Counted from the stretch's first letter, positions 23,762-47,400 are shown. The stretch: 64,000 nucleotides of DNA from Strigops habroptila (GCF_004027225.2 NC_044290.2:6216906-6280905), one strand, 5' to 3'. A program made the numbers and translations. Notes: a model not told the origin generated them from the sequence alone.

Positions 23762-26700
23762 ATGCGGCTCCTGCCTCTTCTTGTCTGGGCGCTGCTGCCA
23801 GGTAAGGCCGGCCCGGAGCCTCCGCGCCCCGGAGCAGCCCCGACGGGCCGGGCGGGCGCGGCGGCAGCACTCCCGCGGCTCCGTGTGTCTCCGCAGGCTG
23901 CTGGGCGGTGACGGGGCCTGGCACCGTGCGGGGGTTCCTGGGGGGGTCCCTCTCGGTGACCTGCGCGTACGAGCCCGGCTATGAGACGATGCCGAAGTTC
24001 TGGTGCTATCCGGGAAGCGTTTCCACCTGCAAAACTGACATCGTTCTCACCTCGGAGCTGAGCCCCGTGGTGCAGCGAGGCCGGGTCACCATCGAGGACA
24101 ATGGTACACAACGGGTGTTCACGGTGACCATTAAAGACCTGGTTGTGCAGGACGCGGGCACCTACCGCTGCGGGGTGCGAACGAGCACACTCTCGCGTGA
24201 TAAGAGCGCCAATGTGAGGGTGATCGTGTCCCCAGGTGAGTCCCCGCGTCCAGCATTGCTTTGTCCCACTCCATGTGCTGGGATCCGAGGCTGCAGAGGG
24301 GGTTAGCCGGGAGGAGATAGGTGCCCGCATCACCTGAGGCAGCCCCAGCGTGTGCCACCAGGTCTCGGCAGGCTGCTGCTGTGGCAGGTGCCACCTCCAC
24401 TGGTTCCCCATGCCCAGGTCTTGGCATGGCCCCTTCTTAGCACCCCAGGGTCAGCCACCCCCAACAGTGGAGTGCCCCACACCATATTTTCCCCTCTCTT
24501 CAGATCCTGCTGGTCCTGTCTGTGGTCTAGTTGCCTTATTTTATAACACTAGAGATCTCCTCACCCCTTTGTGTCCTCCCATTATCCACTGTAGGGCCCT
24601 GAGCTTAGGGAATGTCCCTCTCTGTCCCCTCGCCAGGGACCTTGGTGTTATAGTACTGGACTGAGCATGAGGTGCCCACATGCCCTTTCTGCAGGGCGAA
24701 CTCTGTTGTGTGCATGTTTGGGGGGGGATTGAGGCCATGAAAAGCCTCCTGGGCAGGGGATTACAGTCCTCTCACCTCAAGGAGCGTGCTCTGGATGTGG
24801 CAGAGGGGGACCCAGCTTTTCCTCCTGTGATGGACGGTAAGTGGGTCACTTCTGATTCACTGCAAACCCCACATCCTTTTTCCCCTGCAGAGGCAGGGAG
24901 ACTGACCAATCCTCTCCTCTTTTTGTTACAGCTCCGTCTTCCTCCTCCCCGGCATCGCCCTATGGCCCCACCACTGAGCACCGGGATCTCACTAGCTTTG
25001 TATCAGTCTCCACACAGGCAAATCCCCAGGCGGAATCTCTGCAACCACGATCAAATCTCTCCCACCACAAAGGCTCCAGCCCTCCACAGTGAGTGCCAGC
25101 TCCTGCCCGCAGTGGCCACCTCCCTCCATGAGGTCTCTGATGCAGCTGGAGCCCTGCAACCCTGCGGGCTCTTCACACCCCCCTTAAGGATTCAGACCTC
25201 CTGCTTTTGCCTTTAGAGACCAGTGTTCCATCCTCTCATCCAGCCACTCTGCATGGAAAATAATCCCAGCACTCCTGGTTGGTTGGCCCTGGCAAAGCTC
25301 TGATTGTCCCATGTTCATCTTGCAGCTTAAGCAAGGCAAGGGTTATCACCATGGTTTCTAATTGCAGCGCTGACCCCATTTCCTTCCCCAAAATTCAGAG
25401 GGCCTGTTTGCTTGTGGGAAACCAAGCGCTGAGCTGGATCCCTTTTTTAATGTAGTCACATGCAGCCCATCAGAGAGAGTTGAGAAAGCGTGAGACTGGA
25501 GCTTTGTTCCTCCTCCCCTGCCTCTTGGTGGTGATGAAAGAAGCAGGCAAAGCTGAGGCTTCCCATCTGCGTGCTCAAGGGGTAGCTGGCACACTTTGCC
25601 TGGCTGCCCATTACGAGTTCAACAAATAGTGGAGCTAAACCAGAGTTAAATCAGGTGCAGGAACTGATCTTTAAAGCAGTGAAGATGCAGCAGCTCTCAG
25701 ACCCCAGTGCCTGTTTGCTTCTGCAGTTTCCAGTTTGCTTTGCTCTGAGCCCAGCCTGCAGCCTGACCACCCCAAGCCCCATCACCCTCAGCCTCTCCCT
25801 GTGTGCCTGCCCCACACTGGCTCCTCTCCAGTCTGCTTCTGAGAAGTACGAGAACAGAAACACTCTCTTTTTTCTTGCAGCTTGGATGTGGTTGAGCACA
25901 TCCTCACCCCAGTCATCGTAGTGGTTCTTCTTTTGCTTGCAGTTGCTGTCGGTGTTTTGGTAATATTGACTAGGAAGAGGAAGAAGGGTAAGCAAAGCTG
26001 TCACTGCTGCACACATGCTGCTTCCTCACCAGGGCCTGTCTTCTGATATAGTTGGGGGTTTTTCCCTCTATATTTGTTTTTTCTCCCCCATTCCCTCTCT
26101 GATCCATCCAGTTCCCAGGTCCACCACTGAGACCTCCACCAATGTGGTCTCCTTCCCCCAGAGGAGGAGTGGGACCATCTCATGGGTCTCATACCGATGG
26201 GAGCAGGGAATGGCAGCTCTTGGGATGGGTGCTGCCTGGAACAGCACCTGCTTGAGTTTGTTTGGGCACCATCGGCTTCTCCAGCCGTGCTCAGTTGTGT
26301 GCTCAGGGCTCACACTAGGCTTGGTGCAGAGTTCAATGCCAGTGTGATGGGTAGGGAGGGACAGAAGGGGATGTCACCAGCTGGCAGAGGGGGTCTGGTT
26401 TTGTTTGGAGAACTCCAGGTGGTTGATGGGGCAATAGATTCTCTTTCTGCTTTATGGTGAAATTCATAGTGGCAGTGCAGGTTTTTAATACATTTCTTTT
26501 CCTCTGGTTTCACTCGTGTCTAACCTCATCCACGCTTCAACCAGCCCCTTCTGGAACAGCTGTAGAGATGGACAGGACTGGCAGCATGTCACATACAGTA
26601 AGACAAACCACATTGTGCTTAGAGCTCGCTTGGAGAGGGGAAACAGGCTGCCAGAGCCCTTTGCTTTCAGCCAGGTTCATAGCCCTTTAGGCTGGGAGGG

Positions 26701-27630
26701 ATCCTCTGGGCTCCGTTTTGCAACAGGAAGACCCAACCAGGGATTTATGGCAGAGTATTCCTGTGAAGGGAATTTAGGATTGGGCTGAGAGGCTTCTCCT
26801 CAAGCCTCTTCAAGCATGGGAGCTGCTTCTCTGGTTGGAAAAGCCTTGGGAACCAGCAGTAAACGCACCATAGGTAGTTTTCTGCCAGGTTTCAAGGAGG
26901 TGCTGGTGTCACTAACCAGATTTCCCCTGGGGAACGTTGACCCAGCCCTTGCTGCAGGTTAATTCCCCCCCAGTGCTCCTGCAGCCTCATCAGGAAAGGC
27001 AGCAGGATGGGAGATGTTCCCACCACTGCAGTGGGGCAGCAGGAGGTGAAACAGCTCATCCCTCTCCTTCACGTGTCAGGGAGAAGATGCCTTGAACTAT
27101 GCGGACATCAACCACCGCACGAGCACAGCCGAGAGCCAGTTGTACAGCAACACCGAGGCATTACGCTGCTTGGCAGACACCACGACAGAGTACATGGAGG
27201 TCAAGCAGAGCAACAAGGTAGGAGAATGCAGAGCAGTGCCGAGCTCGGAGTGATGGGTGGAAAGCTGGAGCGGATGGGAGACAGTGTGGGCAGTGGGATG
27301 TGTCGGGTGGGCAGGGAGGGAGCTGCAAAGGGATGTGCCAAGCTGGCGTGGAAATGATGCTGGGTACTATGGGTGTCCCCTCTGGTCCCCACGCTGCTCC
27401 TGGATGCTTAAAGCAGCTGAGAGAGGTTCCACCAGAGGGTGTTGTCCTGGAGCAACCCCGCAAAGGATGTATTTTGTTTTTCCCTCCTTTCCCAGCGTTC
27501 GGAAGAGAAAAGAGAGGCCGCATATGCCACCGTGCGGAAGTGTCCACCAGCGCAGCAGGAGATCTACGCCAACGTGCCGTCAGCTCCACAGCCCAGAGGA
27601 GAGCCCCAGAGCCCGGTGCAGAGGGAGTGA
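23762..27630 (+). CDS. CD300-like inhibitory receptor with ITIM/ITSM-type tail
   Basis: Seven exons: 23762-23801, 23897-24235, 24932-25088, 25881-25987, 26545-26597, 27080-27217 and 27496-27630, giving 322 aa. Residues 1-13 are a signal peptide ([14 protein letters not shown]) and 14-126 an IgV domain ([22 protein letters not shown]). A Ser/Pro-rich stalk runs to about 178, then a strong membrane segment ([18 protein letters not shown], about 186-208) followed by TRKRKK. The tail has five tyrosine motifs: LNYADI (Y239, ITIM), QLYSNT (Y254, YxN), TEYMEV (Y270, ITSM-like), AAYATV (Y288) and EIYANV (Y302, YxN). This predicts recruitment of SHP phosphatases and Grb2-type adaptors. The IgV exon has an NGT glycosylation site absent from its upstream twin. 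Poly(A) signal at 27,889-27,894. It resembles CD300A/CD300LF in architecture; one-to-one orthology is not claimed. Confidence 0.85.
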
Positions 27631-27888
27631 GCCCGTCCGGGTCCCTGTGCTGCTCCTGCTGCCGGCAGCGCCAGCGGGACACACATGGGATACACACGGA
27701 GGGCAGTGGGCTGGCTTTCTGCTCAGGCAGGAGCCGGCTGGACAGCAGAGCTGCTGCTCTTGTGGGCTTGGATGTTTCCTTGGAGCAACCTTGAAGAGAT
27801 TGATGATGAGCAGGAGGCACGGGGCGGGATGAGGATGGAATCATCCCTCTGCGTTTGGAGACCTCACCCGCACAGCAGTGATGCTGGG

Positions 27889-27894
27889 AATAAA
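27889..27894 (+). terminator. Poly(A) signal of the ITIM receptor gene
   Basis: AATAAA 259 bp after the stop codon, in GGGAATAAAACCTT. It is the first canonical hexamer after the stop. Confidence 0.7.
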
Positions 27895-29399
27895 ACCTTA
27901 CCCCTTGCACTGGGGTAGCTCAAGCCAGAGACCGGCTGGGCAGGGGTGGAAGAGCCCAGCAGCAGGAGGTGAGGGTGGGCTCTGCCTGGCTCCCTGCATC
28001 CAGCACCCATCCCAGTTGCCCCTTTGGCTGTTATTCACAGGGACTGAAGCTCCCAAACCCATTGGTCACCTCGGACTGACTTTTTTCACGCTGATGGCAG
28101 GCAGAGCTGGCAGCTCCTGGGAAGCAGGACAGTGAGATGTGCTATATCCAAATGCATTTGTTACATCCAAACACTGGAGGGCTCAAGTGGAGGGTGCAGT
28201 GCATTAGGGTCTCGATGATGGCAGAGGAGGTCCTGTCCCTCCTGCACAGTGGCTGGGAAGTGTCTCCCTGACCCTCCTGGTCCCACATCCCCAGGGACGT
28301 TTGTTCCTGCTCTCTCTCCACCACCATTCCCAAGGAACTCCAGGCTGGAAGCACACGGATAAGCAGTAACCGTGACCCTGCTCTTCTCTGCTTTGCTGAT
28401 AATTTATTTCATGGCACCCACTCAATACATCTGTTTGTGAGGCTGAGTCAAGTGTATTTCAGGGGTTCATTTGGAGAGGATCTGTTAACTTCGTTAACTG
28501 CTGCAAAGCTTTGTTTCAGTATTGTAATTGTCTTATTTGAGAAGCCACGTGGAGCATCCCTGCTCTGACAAAGCCAAAGTCGGCTGGAATTAAGTGCCTG
28601 TGGTAAAACAGTTGTGGTTGTTCCTATAGGTTATTCCTATATAAGCTTATATTCCTCTATAAGCAAAATTCCTCCTCTGTTTGGTCAGGAGGTGGGATCC
28701 ATCCTTCCTACCCTGCCTGAGGCTGGGCTCCAGAGGAGCAAACAGCAACGGCACAGACAAGCATCATTGCTGTAGTTTGTAATGAAATGAGCATCCAGCC
28801 AGATTCCAGCCATTCCTGGGGAAAAAGGGAAAGCAAAGCCACATACTCCTCCTCCTGCTGCCCCGTTTATTACTGGAGATAATAACACCCCTTCTCTGAA
28901 GGAGCTGGGAGGAGGAATCGGATTTTTTTAGGTAACTGGGTTCCATTATGCCATAGCTGGAGGTAGTTTCCGTGCTTTAGGAAAAGATCAGGGAGAAAGA
29001 CAAACTCCCAACAGGACAGAGCAGGGAGAGTCCCACTGCATGGCTCACTCATGAATTGCTGCTGCCTGAAACCCCCAATTAACACATAAGGATTGGTGGA
29101 GCAGATAGGATGATCCAAGCAGAGAAGGGGCTTTTCTTCTACTCCTGCCATGCCTGTAGCTCTTGGCTTTCATGGGCATGAACTAAACTATTCCTGGCAA
29201 GGGGAAGCTGCCTTCCCGGAGCCTTTTGGGTGGATGTCCTGGAAGAGGTTTTGCATCTCCTCAGGTTTTATTGCAGCAGAACCAGCAATGGGGTGTTTTA
29301 TCTCCCCTTGAAGCACGCTCGGCAGCAGGGCAGGTTTGTGCCCACACCTTGTGCAGGGGTTTCCAGCTGTGACAATCCGGTGGCTCTGCGTGTGCACAC
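27895..29399. other. Intergenic region between CD300-like cluster and XYLT2
   Basis: No exon recognised on either strand. An AT-rich portion at 28,430-28,690 has small CCTATA/TATAAG repeats. This gap joins two blocks that lie far apart on human chromosome 17, so an evolutionary breakpoint probably falls here or in the adjoining CA-rich tract. Confidence 0.5.
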
Positions 29400-30612
29400 A
29401 TGTGCCCGCAAGACACACCTGCAGGTCCCGAGGCACACCAGCGTGTCCCAGTGCATGTAAATGTGATTGTGCACATCCCACCATGCACATGTATCTGTAT
29501 GTGTACACATGTAGACATCCAGTGGACACAGGCACACACTGCAGTGCACACATGGCCATGCACCCCCCAGCACGCACGAGCACACGTGCACCCAGCGCAC
29601 ACGTGCAGAAGCACATGCACACGGTGCTGCTCACAAGAACATGAACATGGGCACTGCAATGCACACATGCTCATACATGAAGATTAGATGCTCCAGTGCA
29701 TACATGCACACAAATGCACCCACACACCCCCCAGTGCCCAGATGCACATGCATGCACACATGCGTGTACACATGCACATGCCAGTGCCCCAATGCACAGC
29801 AATGCATACATGGAGCACACACGCATGAACACATGCACGCCCTGATGCACACACAGAGATATGCATATATTCATGGTGCACACATGTATGTACATGGATG
29901 GCTACATGCACAGCCCAGTGCACACATACACAGGCGTACACAAGCACATGTACACATGCATGCAGGCACATGCCTGTACACACACATATCCCTGTGTATG
30001 TGTGCACAAACAACCACACACAACCACGGATACCTGGATGCACACATGCCAAACACATGTATGAACACATGCACACTCTGGTGCACACATGCATGAACAC
30101 ATGCACCCCCTGGTGCACAGATGCACATGTACTCACACACATGCACTAACACACACACCCCCTGGTGCACACATGCACATGTATTCACACACATGCACTA
30201 GCACACACACACCCTGGTGCGCACATGCACAGGAACACACACACACACGTGCACACCCTGGTGTACACACGCAAACATGCATATAGTCATGGTGCACATG
30301 GACGGGTACATGCACACGCCAGTGCCAACATGCACAGTTGTGCACACACGGCACACACATACTTGAACACATGTACACACCCGTGCACACACATGCACTA
30401 ACACACACGCACACCCCCACTGCACACACACACCCCCGTTGCACATGCACCACCCCTTGCACACGCACCCCATTGCACACACGCCCTCGCCGTTGCACAG
30501 GCGTACACACAAGTGTGCGCCCCCTTGCACACTTAGCCCCCGTTGCACGCACGCATCCCCGTTGCACACGCACCCCCGTTGCACACACGCACCCCCCGTT
30601 GCACGCTCACAC
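29395..30612. repeat. CA/TG-rich imperfect tandem tract upstream of XYLT2
   Basis: About 1.2 kb composed almost wholly of CACACATGCA-like words. It shifts into CCCCCGTTGCACAC-like units of roughly 12-20 bp at 30,410-30,612. The long alternating purine-pyrimidine character favours Z-DNA. It ends about 115 bp before the XYLT2 start codon. Many His/Thr- or Cys/Val-rich open frames on both strands here are artefacts of the repeat. Confidence 0.9.
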
Positions 30613-30726
30613 ACACCCGCCCCCCGCTCCCCGCCCCGAGCCCCGCCCCGGTGCCCCGTCGGCGCGTGCGCGGTGCCCGGTGCCGGTGCCGGTGCCCGCC
30701 CAGCCGCGGCGGAGCGGCCCTTGACC
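30613..30726 (+). promoter_or_regulatory. GC-rich proximal promoter / 5' UTR of XYLT2
   Basis: A TATA-less, CpG-dense stretch between the CA-rich tract and the start codon, with repeated GGTGCCGGTGCC-like words and a CCCGCCCC block that could bind Sp1-type factors. CpG density continues through exon 1. Confidence 0.55.
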
Positions 30727-42032
<11,306 letters not shown>

Positions 42033-43740
42033 CAGGAGCAGCCGGGGGGGCGGCCTTGGGAGCGAGGAGCATCCTCCTCCATCACTGTCACTGGCGTGGG
42101 GGGCGTCCCCGGACTGCATCACCCTGTGCCATCTGCACCGTAGGCGCTCGAGGAAGAGAGAATGGGAACCCCTGGGCAGGGGAAAACCTTCTCCTAAGGG
42201 GGATTTTGGGCAGAGGGGTGAGGTGAGGCTTGTCCATCTCCCCCAGGAACGGGCTCTTGCTGGCTGGGGAGAGCATGGAGAGCGCGATGGGCTGCCCAGA
42301 AGGTGGCTGGGAAGAGCTGTGCGTCTGTCCCTCCAGGCCTTGGTGCCTCGGGAAGCGCTGGCAAGGGAGCAAGGGAAGGCTGGTGGGTGTGGGCAGGCTC
42401 TGGACCAGCTCAGCACCCTGAGGTCTCTGCAGGATCAAGCTCTGTGCTGCTCCAGGCAGGGCTGGCACAGGGCTGTGGGGAAAGGCAGAAGCAGATGGGT
42501 TGAAGCCTGACATGTGCACGGAGCTGCTGCTGGGCCAGGGCTTGCATCTCACCCCCTCCACCCCAGCCCTTTAGTTTGTATTTTTATAAATATATATAGA
42601 GAGAAATATATATGATGCAAAGTGCAATAGAGACGAGACCCCGCATTGGCCGGGAAGTCCTTGTGTCTCCATCTCCCCTCAGACTGTAACAGACCTTGTT
42701 CTCTTGGGTGTCCTGGCGCTACAGGACAGGGTGCTGGGTCGTTTACATATTTTTTTTTTACTATGAATTATGATGGTTACTGTTCTGCTGTTTCCCCATT
42801 TCCTGCTGGGTGCTGCTGGGACACTCACCCTGCTGCCCCTCGGGCAGGGTTGTGGGGTGCTGCCTGATGGTGCCAAACATCTGGAGCTGCTGGTGTGTGT
42901 CTTGTGACGGTGGAGCACTTGGTCCATGGTTACAGTCCCAAACGCTGCTGTAGACCCTGCTGCCACCGTCTGCTTCAGCAAAGGGACACCCCAGTTCCTT
43001 GCCAAAATGCCACCCCTTAGGCTGATGTCCTGCTGCAAATGAGAGCAGCTTGCTGTGCCCGGAGCGCTGCCCTGTGCCATGGCCCCTTGGCCCAACCTCT
43101 TCTTTTCTCCTGGGTCATCAGAAGCTCTCAGGACCTGCTGTGCTTCCCTGGCCAAAAAGCAAAGAGGCAAGACAAGGTCCGGCCGGATCCATTGGCGCTT
43201 TCTGCTTCTGCCTCCTTGGGGAAGGGGTGCAGCGGAACATCCCTCTTTCCTGCCATCCTCCCAGGCTCAGGGACTGCCTGTGCTGTTCCTTTCTCCAAGA
43301 CTGACTGCGTGGAGAAGCCTGGGCTTGGTTTGCACCCTGGGAAGACACTTCACCATTTGCCTGCAGCCTGGGAAGGGGAATTGCCTGCTGCATGGGATGG
43401 GGACAAGCAGGAGCCCATTGGGCCCAACCACTGTGCTCCAGGCAGCGCCAGCAGCTCCGGGCCTCGGCCAGTCGTGTTTTGCCATCTCCAAAGATTCCGT
43501 GCCATCCTCCACCCTCCTCCAGCGCCCCACTTCCCGCCTGCCGGGGCTCACGCTCCCTGTCTCCCCAGATTAAGGATGCTGGTGCTGCATGGGGCATGCT
43601 GTCAAACAGAACGGAGACCTTGACAGCAAGGGCAGGTACCTGCCGGTGAAGGGCGCGCGGGGGGGGAAGACGCCAAAACTGTTGGAAGCGTTGTGTAAAG
43701 TTGTCTTAAATATGCAACATCTCCACAAATATATCTCTGG
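42033..43740 (+). other. XYLT2 3' UTR and downstream region
   Basis: Follows the XYLT2 stop. It contains an AT-rich block at 42,575-42,620 with tandem ATATATA words, a T-run near 42,750 and AATATA variants (about 42,587 and 43,729) but no canonical AATAAA. The transcript end is therefore uncertain. No other gene was recognised. Confidence 0.5.
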
Positions 43741-44124
43741 CTCTATGGTGTGGTGTGATGGGTTTGTGTGGTGGGTGCTGCGAGGGGTGGGGGAGCTTTG
43801 GCTTCACCTGACACCCTGGTGGGGTGTACCCGGTCCTGTGCACCGGGAGATGGATGGTTGAGGGGTTTGTTGGGGTGCATTGCGGTGCTGGCGGTGTTTG
43901 TTGGGCTTGCTGTCCAGGGCCATGTGCAGCTCAGCACCAAGCTGTTGGGTTTCCATAGCCTGTGCCCGGGGGGGGGGGGGGGAGCCCTGTAGGTGCTTAC
44001 TTAGCAATTAGCTAATTAATTAATTAGGTAATGAGCGGGCACCACCCTGTGCCGGAGCCTCCCCGTGCTCTCGCTGCCCGGGAGCGGGGCAGCGCTGCGG
44101 CCGTTCCCTGCCCGCGGGGCCGGG

Positions 44125-44125
<1 letters not shown>
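43741..44125. other. Spacer with poly-G run before the unrecognised membrane-protein gene
   Basis: Includes a run of about 16 G near 43,966-43,982, which could form a G-quadruplex, and an AT-rich TAATTAATTAATTAG stretch near 44,014-44,030. No exon seen. Confidence 0.5.

Positions 44126-44182
<57 letters not shown>
44126..44182. repeat. (CA)n microsatellite
   Basis: A perfect CA repeat of about 28 units, inside a GC-rich promoter-like block and about 260 bp before the start codon at 44,440. Likely length-polymorphic. Confidence 0.97.
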
Positions 44183-44186
<4 letters not shown>

Positions 44187-44439
44187 AGCGTGGCTCCGCT
44201 ACCGCAGCGGTGCTCCGGTAACCGCGGGCTCGGAGGAGCGGGACTGCCGCTGCCGGGGCCCGCCCCGCCGCGTCGCCACGACAACCGCGGGCCAATGCAG
44301 CCCGTCCCGCCTGCAGCCAGTGGGGAACGGCGGGGGGCGGCCAATGGGGTGCGCCCGGTCCCGCCCCGCCGCTCTCGGCTCCGCCCCGCCGGCCGATGGG
44401 GCGCGGGCAGCGGCTGCCGGTGCGGGCGGCGGCGGCGGG

Positions 44440-47400
44440 ATGGCGCAGCCCAGCGAGGCCTCGGTGCACACGGCGGCTGCCGGCGCCGCCATGGACAGCA
44501 ACGTCCTGGCCATCGTTATCGCCGCGAGTGAGTGGCGGGGTCGGGTGGGGGCGGCCTCGGGTTGTGCCGGCTCCCTGCGGCCCGGGGATGCGGTCGCTAC
44601 AGCCCACGGTCCTTCTTCGGGGTCCCCGTTGAGCCCCCGGGGCTCAGGTCAGAGTAGAGCGGCGGGAGGGGGTGCCGGTGCCGGGTGGGCTCTGCGAGAG
44701 TGCTGGAGACCCGGTTCCCTGCGCGGGGCCGCGTGTGAGCCGAGAGCCCCGGGAGGGGGGGCGCCGGGCCCGGTTCCCGGTGCAGTGGTCCGGGATGGGG
44801 ATGAGCCCCGCGGAGTGCCCTTACTCGCTGTGGGCGAGTCCTCGGGACAGGCAGTCGGTGAAACCGGCTTGAATGGGGCTTTTCCAAGCTGCTTTTAGCC
44901 GTGGCCCCTGGGGGATGAAGGTGGGAGGCAACAGGGAGGCCCGTGGGCCCACAGGCTTATTCCCCTCTTCTCCCTTCCCTGGCAGCTGTGTCCACCTCCG
45001 TCTTCATCGTGGCAATCCTCATCCTGCTGCTGCTCCTGTACCACCGGGACCCCATGTGCTGCCAGTTCCTCTGCTCCTGCCGCTTATTCCAGAGCCCCAG
45101 CCAGTATGTGAGTGTCCTCCTGCCCTGGGTCTCCTGCTGCTCCCGGCCTCATGTTCCATTGCACTGTGCTCCAGGATGGACATGGGATATCCAAGCAGGG
45201 CTGAGCTCTGCCTCCTCCTTCTTCCCAGTCTCCCGCACAGATCCATCACCTGGCCATGCTGTTGGTGGTAACATCCCCAAGGCCTGACACGGGCAGGTTC
45301 CCTGGCTCCCTGGAGAGGGGTGATGCACCGTTGTGGTGGGGTCAGGCTCTGCGTTATGGGGAGAGGGCTGGAAGCTGAGGGCAAAGGCAGACAAAGCCAC
45401 TCGCATCCCCAGCAAGTGGCTCTCATGTGCGCAGCTCCCAGCACAGAGCAGGGAGACACAAAAGCCCTTTCGCTCGCAGCTGTAATTTCTTGGGGCTGGC
45501 CTTTGAGTGGGGAGCTGGTGACAGTGAAAAGAGCAGCATGTTCAGGCAGCACTGCTTTTGTGGTGCTTGGTGGCTGCCTGGGGACAGCTCAGCCTCCAGA
45601 GCTGCGGGATGGCTGTTAAGAGCTGCAGGTACCACTTTCCCCTGGGAGAAGAGGGGATGTTCAGCCTCAGCTGGTAGGGAATGGAGACTGGTGCCATGAA
45701 AAGCAAATCTGATAGTCCCCAGCAGAAATCAGAGTGGGAGCAGGCTGTGGGTGTCCCCTGCCCGCTTCACTGCCTCTGCTCCTTCCTCCTCTTCCTCCTT
45801 GCTGCCTGTCAGGGAGAAGGCTGTCTACAGAGAGATGATCTCTGCTCACTCTTGCTCAACATGTTGATGGGGAACTGAGTTTAACTGGAGCAGGACTACT
45901 CAGGAACAGAACAGCCATTGCTCTGCAGATTTTCTTGCTCCGTTATCCTGAAATGACTACCTTGGTAGATAAGAGTTTACAAATTCAGCATGTGATGGAG
46001 CTCTTATCTATGATAGCGGAATACTTGGCTTGGTTTATTGTCCTAAGCAGATGAACCAAGAGAGTGGTTCTGCTGAGTCTGAATGAAACCTGGGCCTGGG
46101 CTGCTGTCCCTCCAGTTGGGCTCAGGTTCTGTGCTGCTTGGTGAGGATGTTGGCATTGGTAAAGAGGGAGGTGGAGGTTGGTGGTGAGAGCCACATCAGC
46201 CAAAAGGGCAGGGGTGGTTCTCCCCACTTCCAGAGCCCCACTTCCCACCCTGGCCCATGTAAGCCAGCTCAGTTCTGTTCATTGCCAGGCAGGATGAGAG
46301 GGATTTTGGCTTTGCTAACATCTCACCCCTCCTTACAGGACTGCCCCCCGCCCTCCTTCAGCAGCAGCCAGCGGCTGGTGGGTCCCCAGTGCAGAGCCTC
46401 GCGCCTGGAGAGTGCTGCAGCTGAGAACCCGGGCGTGCAGGTGATGGCTGGGTCCCTGATGGGAGCTGGAGGGGGAATGGTAGGGAAAAGGCCATGGTTA
46501 TGGGAACCTGGGGGCTCCTGGGGCAGAGGGAGAAGGCGCTGGGCAGCAGGAGCAGCTTTGGGAAGTGCTGCCTGTGCGTGGAGGGGGATGTGGGGAGCAG
46601 GGATACTGCACGGGACACCATGGTAAGTGCCAGGCATATCCCTTGGGGCTTGGGATCTTGCAAGCACGTCATGGTATGATTATCTCCCAGGAGGGAGGAT
46701 TTCCTCTCTCAGGGTTCAAGGAAGGGCAGCTACAACTTCAAACCCTGAAGCAACTTCAGGTGGCACCAAGTAATGAACTTTTAGCAAAGGAAGCCACCAC
46801 CACACTGACCTTTCTCCTCTGGCTGGGCATTTCTAGGGGGATGAGCTGTTCTGTGTCGGGCCCCCCAGCACATACCAGGTCCCTTATTGGGAGCAGCCCC
46901 GCCTGCCCAGCTACGAGAGCGTGCGGAAGAAGGATCGCCAACGGGAGATCCACCAGATGATTGCCGACAGGTTCGGGCTGTGGGCAGAGCCTTCCCAGGA
47001 GGTGAGCTCTCCCTCCCCTGCACCGGGCTGCTGGCAGAGCCCCAGGGGCAGTTCCCCGCCTCTGGTCTGCATCTGGGTCTTGCTGCAGGACTCTGTTCTC
47101 TGCGATTGCCTTACTCCGATAGCCTTTATCTCTGGGAAGGGCACAAAGGGTATCGGGAAGCTCCTTTGGTGTTCATCTGTGCTGGTTAATGATCGAGCTC
47201 TCGGGGTGGGGGAGGCAGGGCAGAGCTGCTGCTGAAAGGGTGAGCCCTTCAGATCATCTGCTCAGTACAAGTCCAAGCTGGAATGTTATTTTTAGATCTG
47301 TAAGGCTTCCAGGGTTTCTCGCTCCCTTCTCCCTGCCTTTGGGAGGCCCTTCACTATTACCTTGAAGTGTTATTTCTGAGCAGAAGGCTTTGCCTGTTTA

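Noticed and set aside
24504-24664. Possible extra stalk exon of the ITIM receptor (acceptor CTTCAG, frame beginning DPAGPVCGL)
   Set aside because: It is in phase but runs to a stop without a good internal donor, and exon 24932-25088 joins exon 2 directly in phase with a typical Ser/Thr/Pro stalk. It could at most be an alternative truncating 3' end.
29400-30600. Long His/Thr-rich and Cys/Val-rich open frames on both strands
   Set aside because: They arise from the CA/TG tandem repeat, which lacks stop codons in several frames at once; no start context, splice pattern or homology.
44065-44898. 277-codon plus-strand frame running through the CA repeat
   Set aside because: It reads through the microsatellite and past a good donor at 44,528; the shorter exon starting at 44,440 splices cleanly to a membrane-helix exon.
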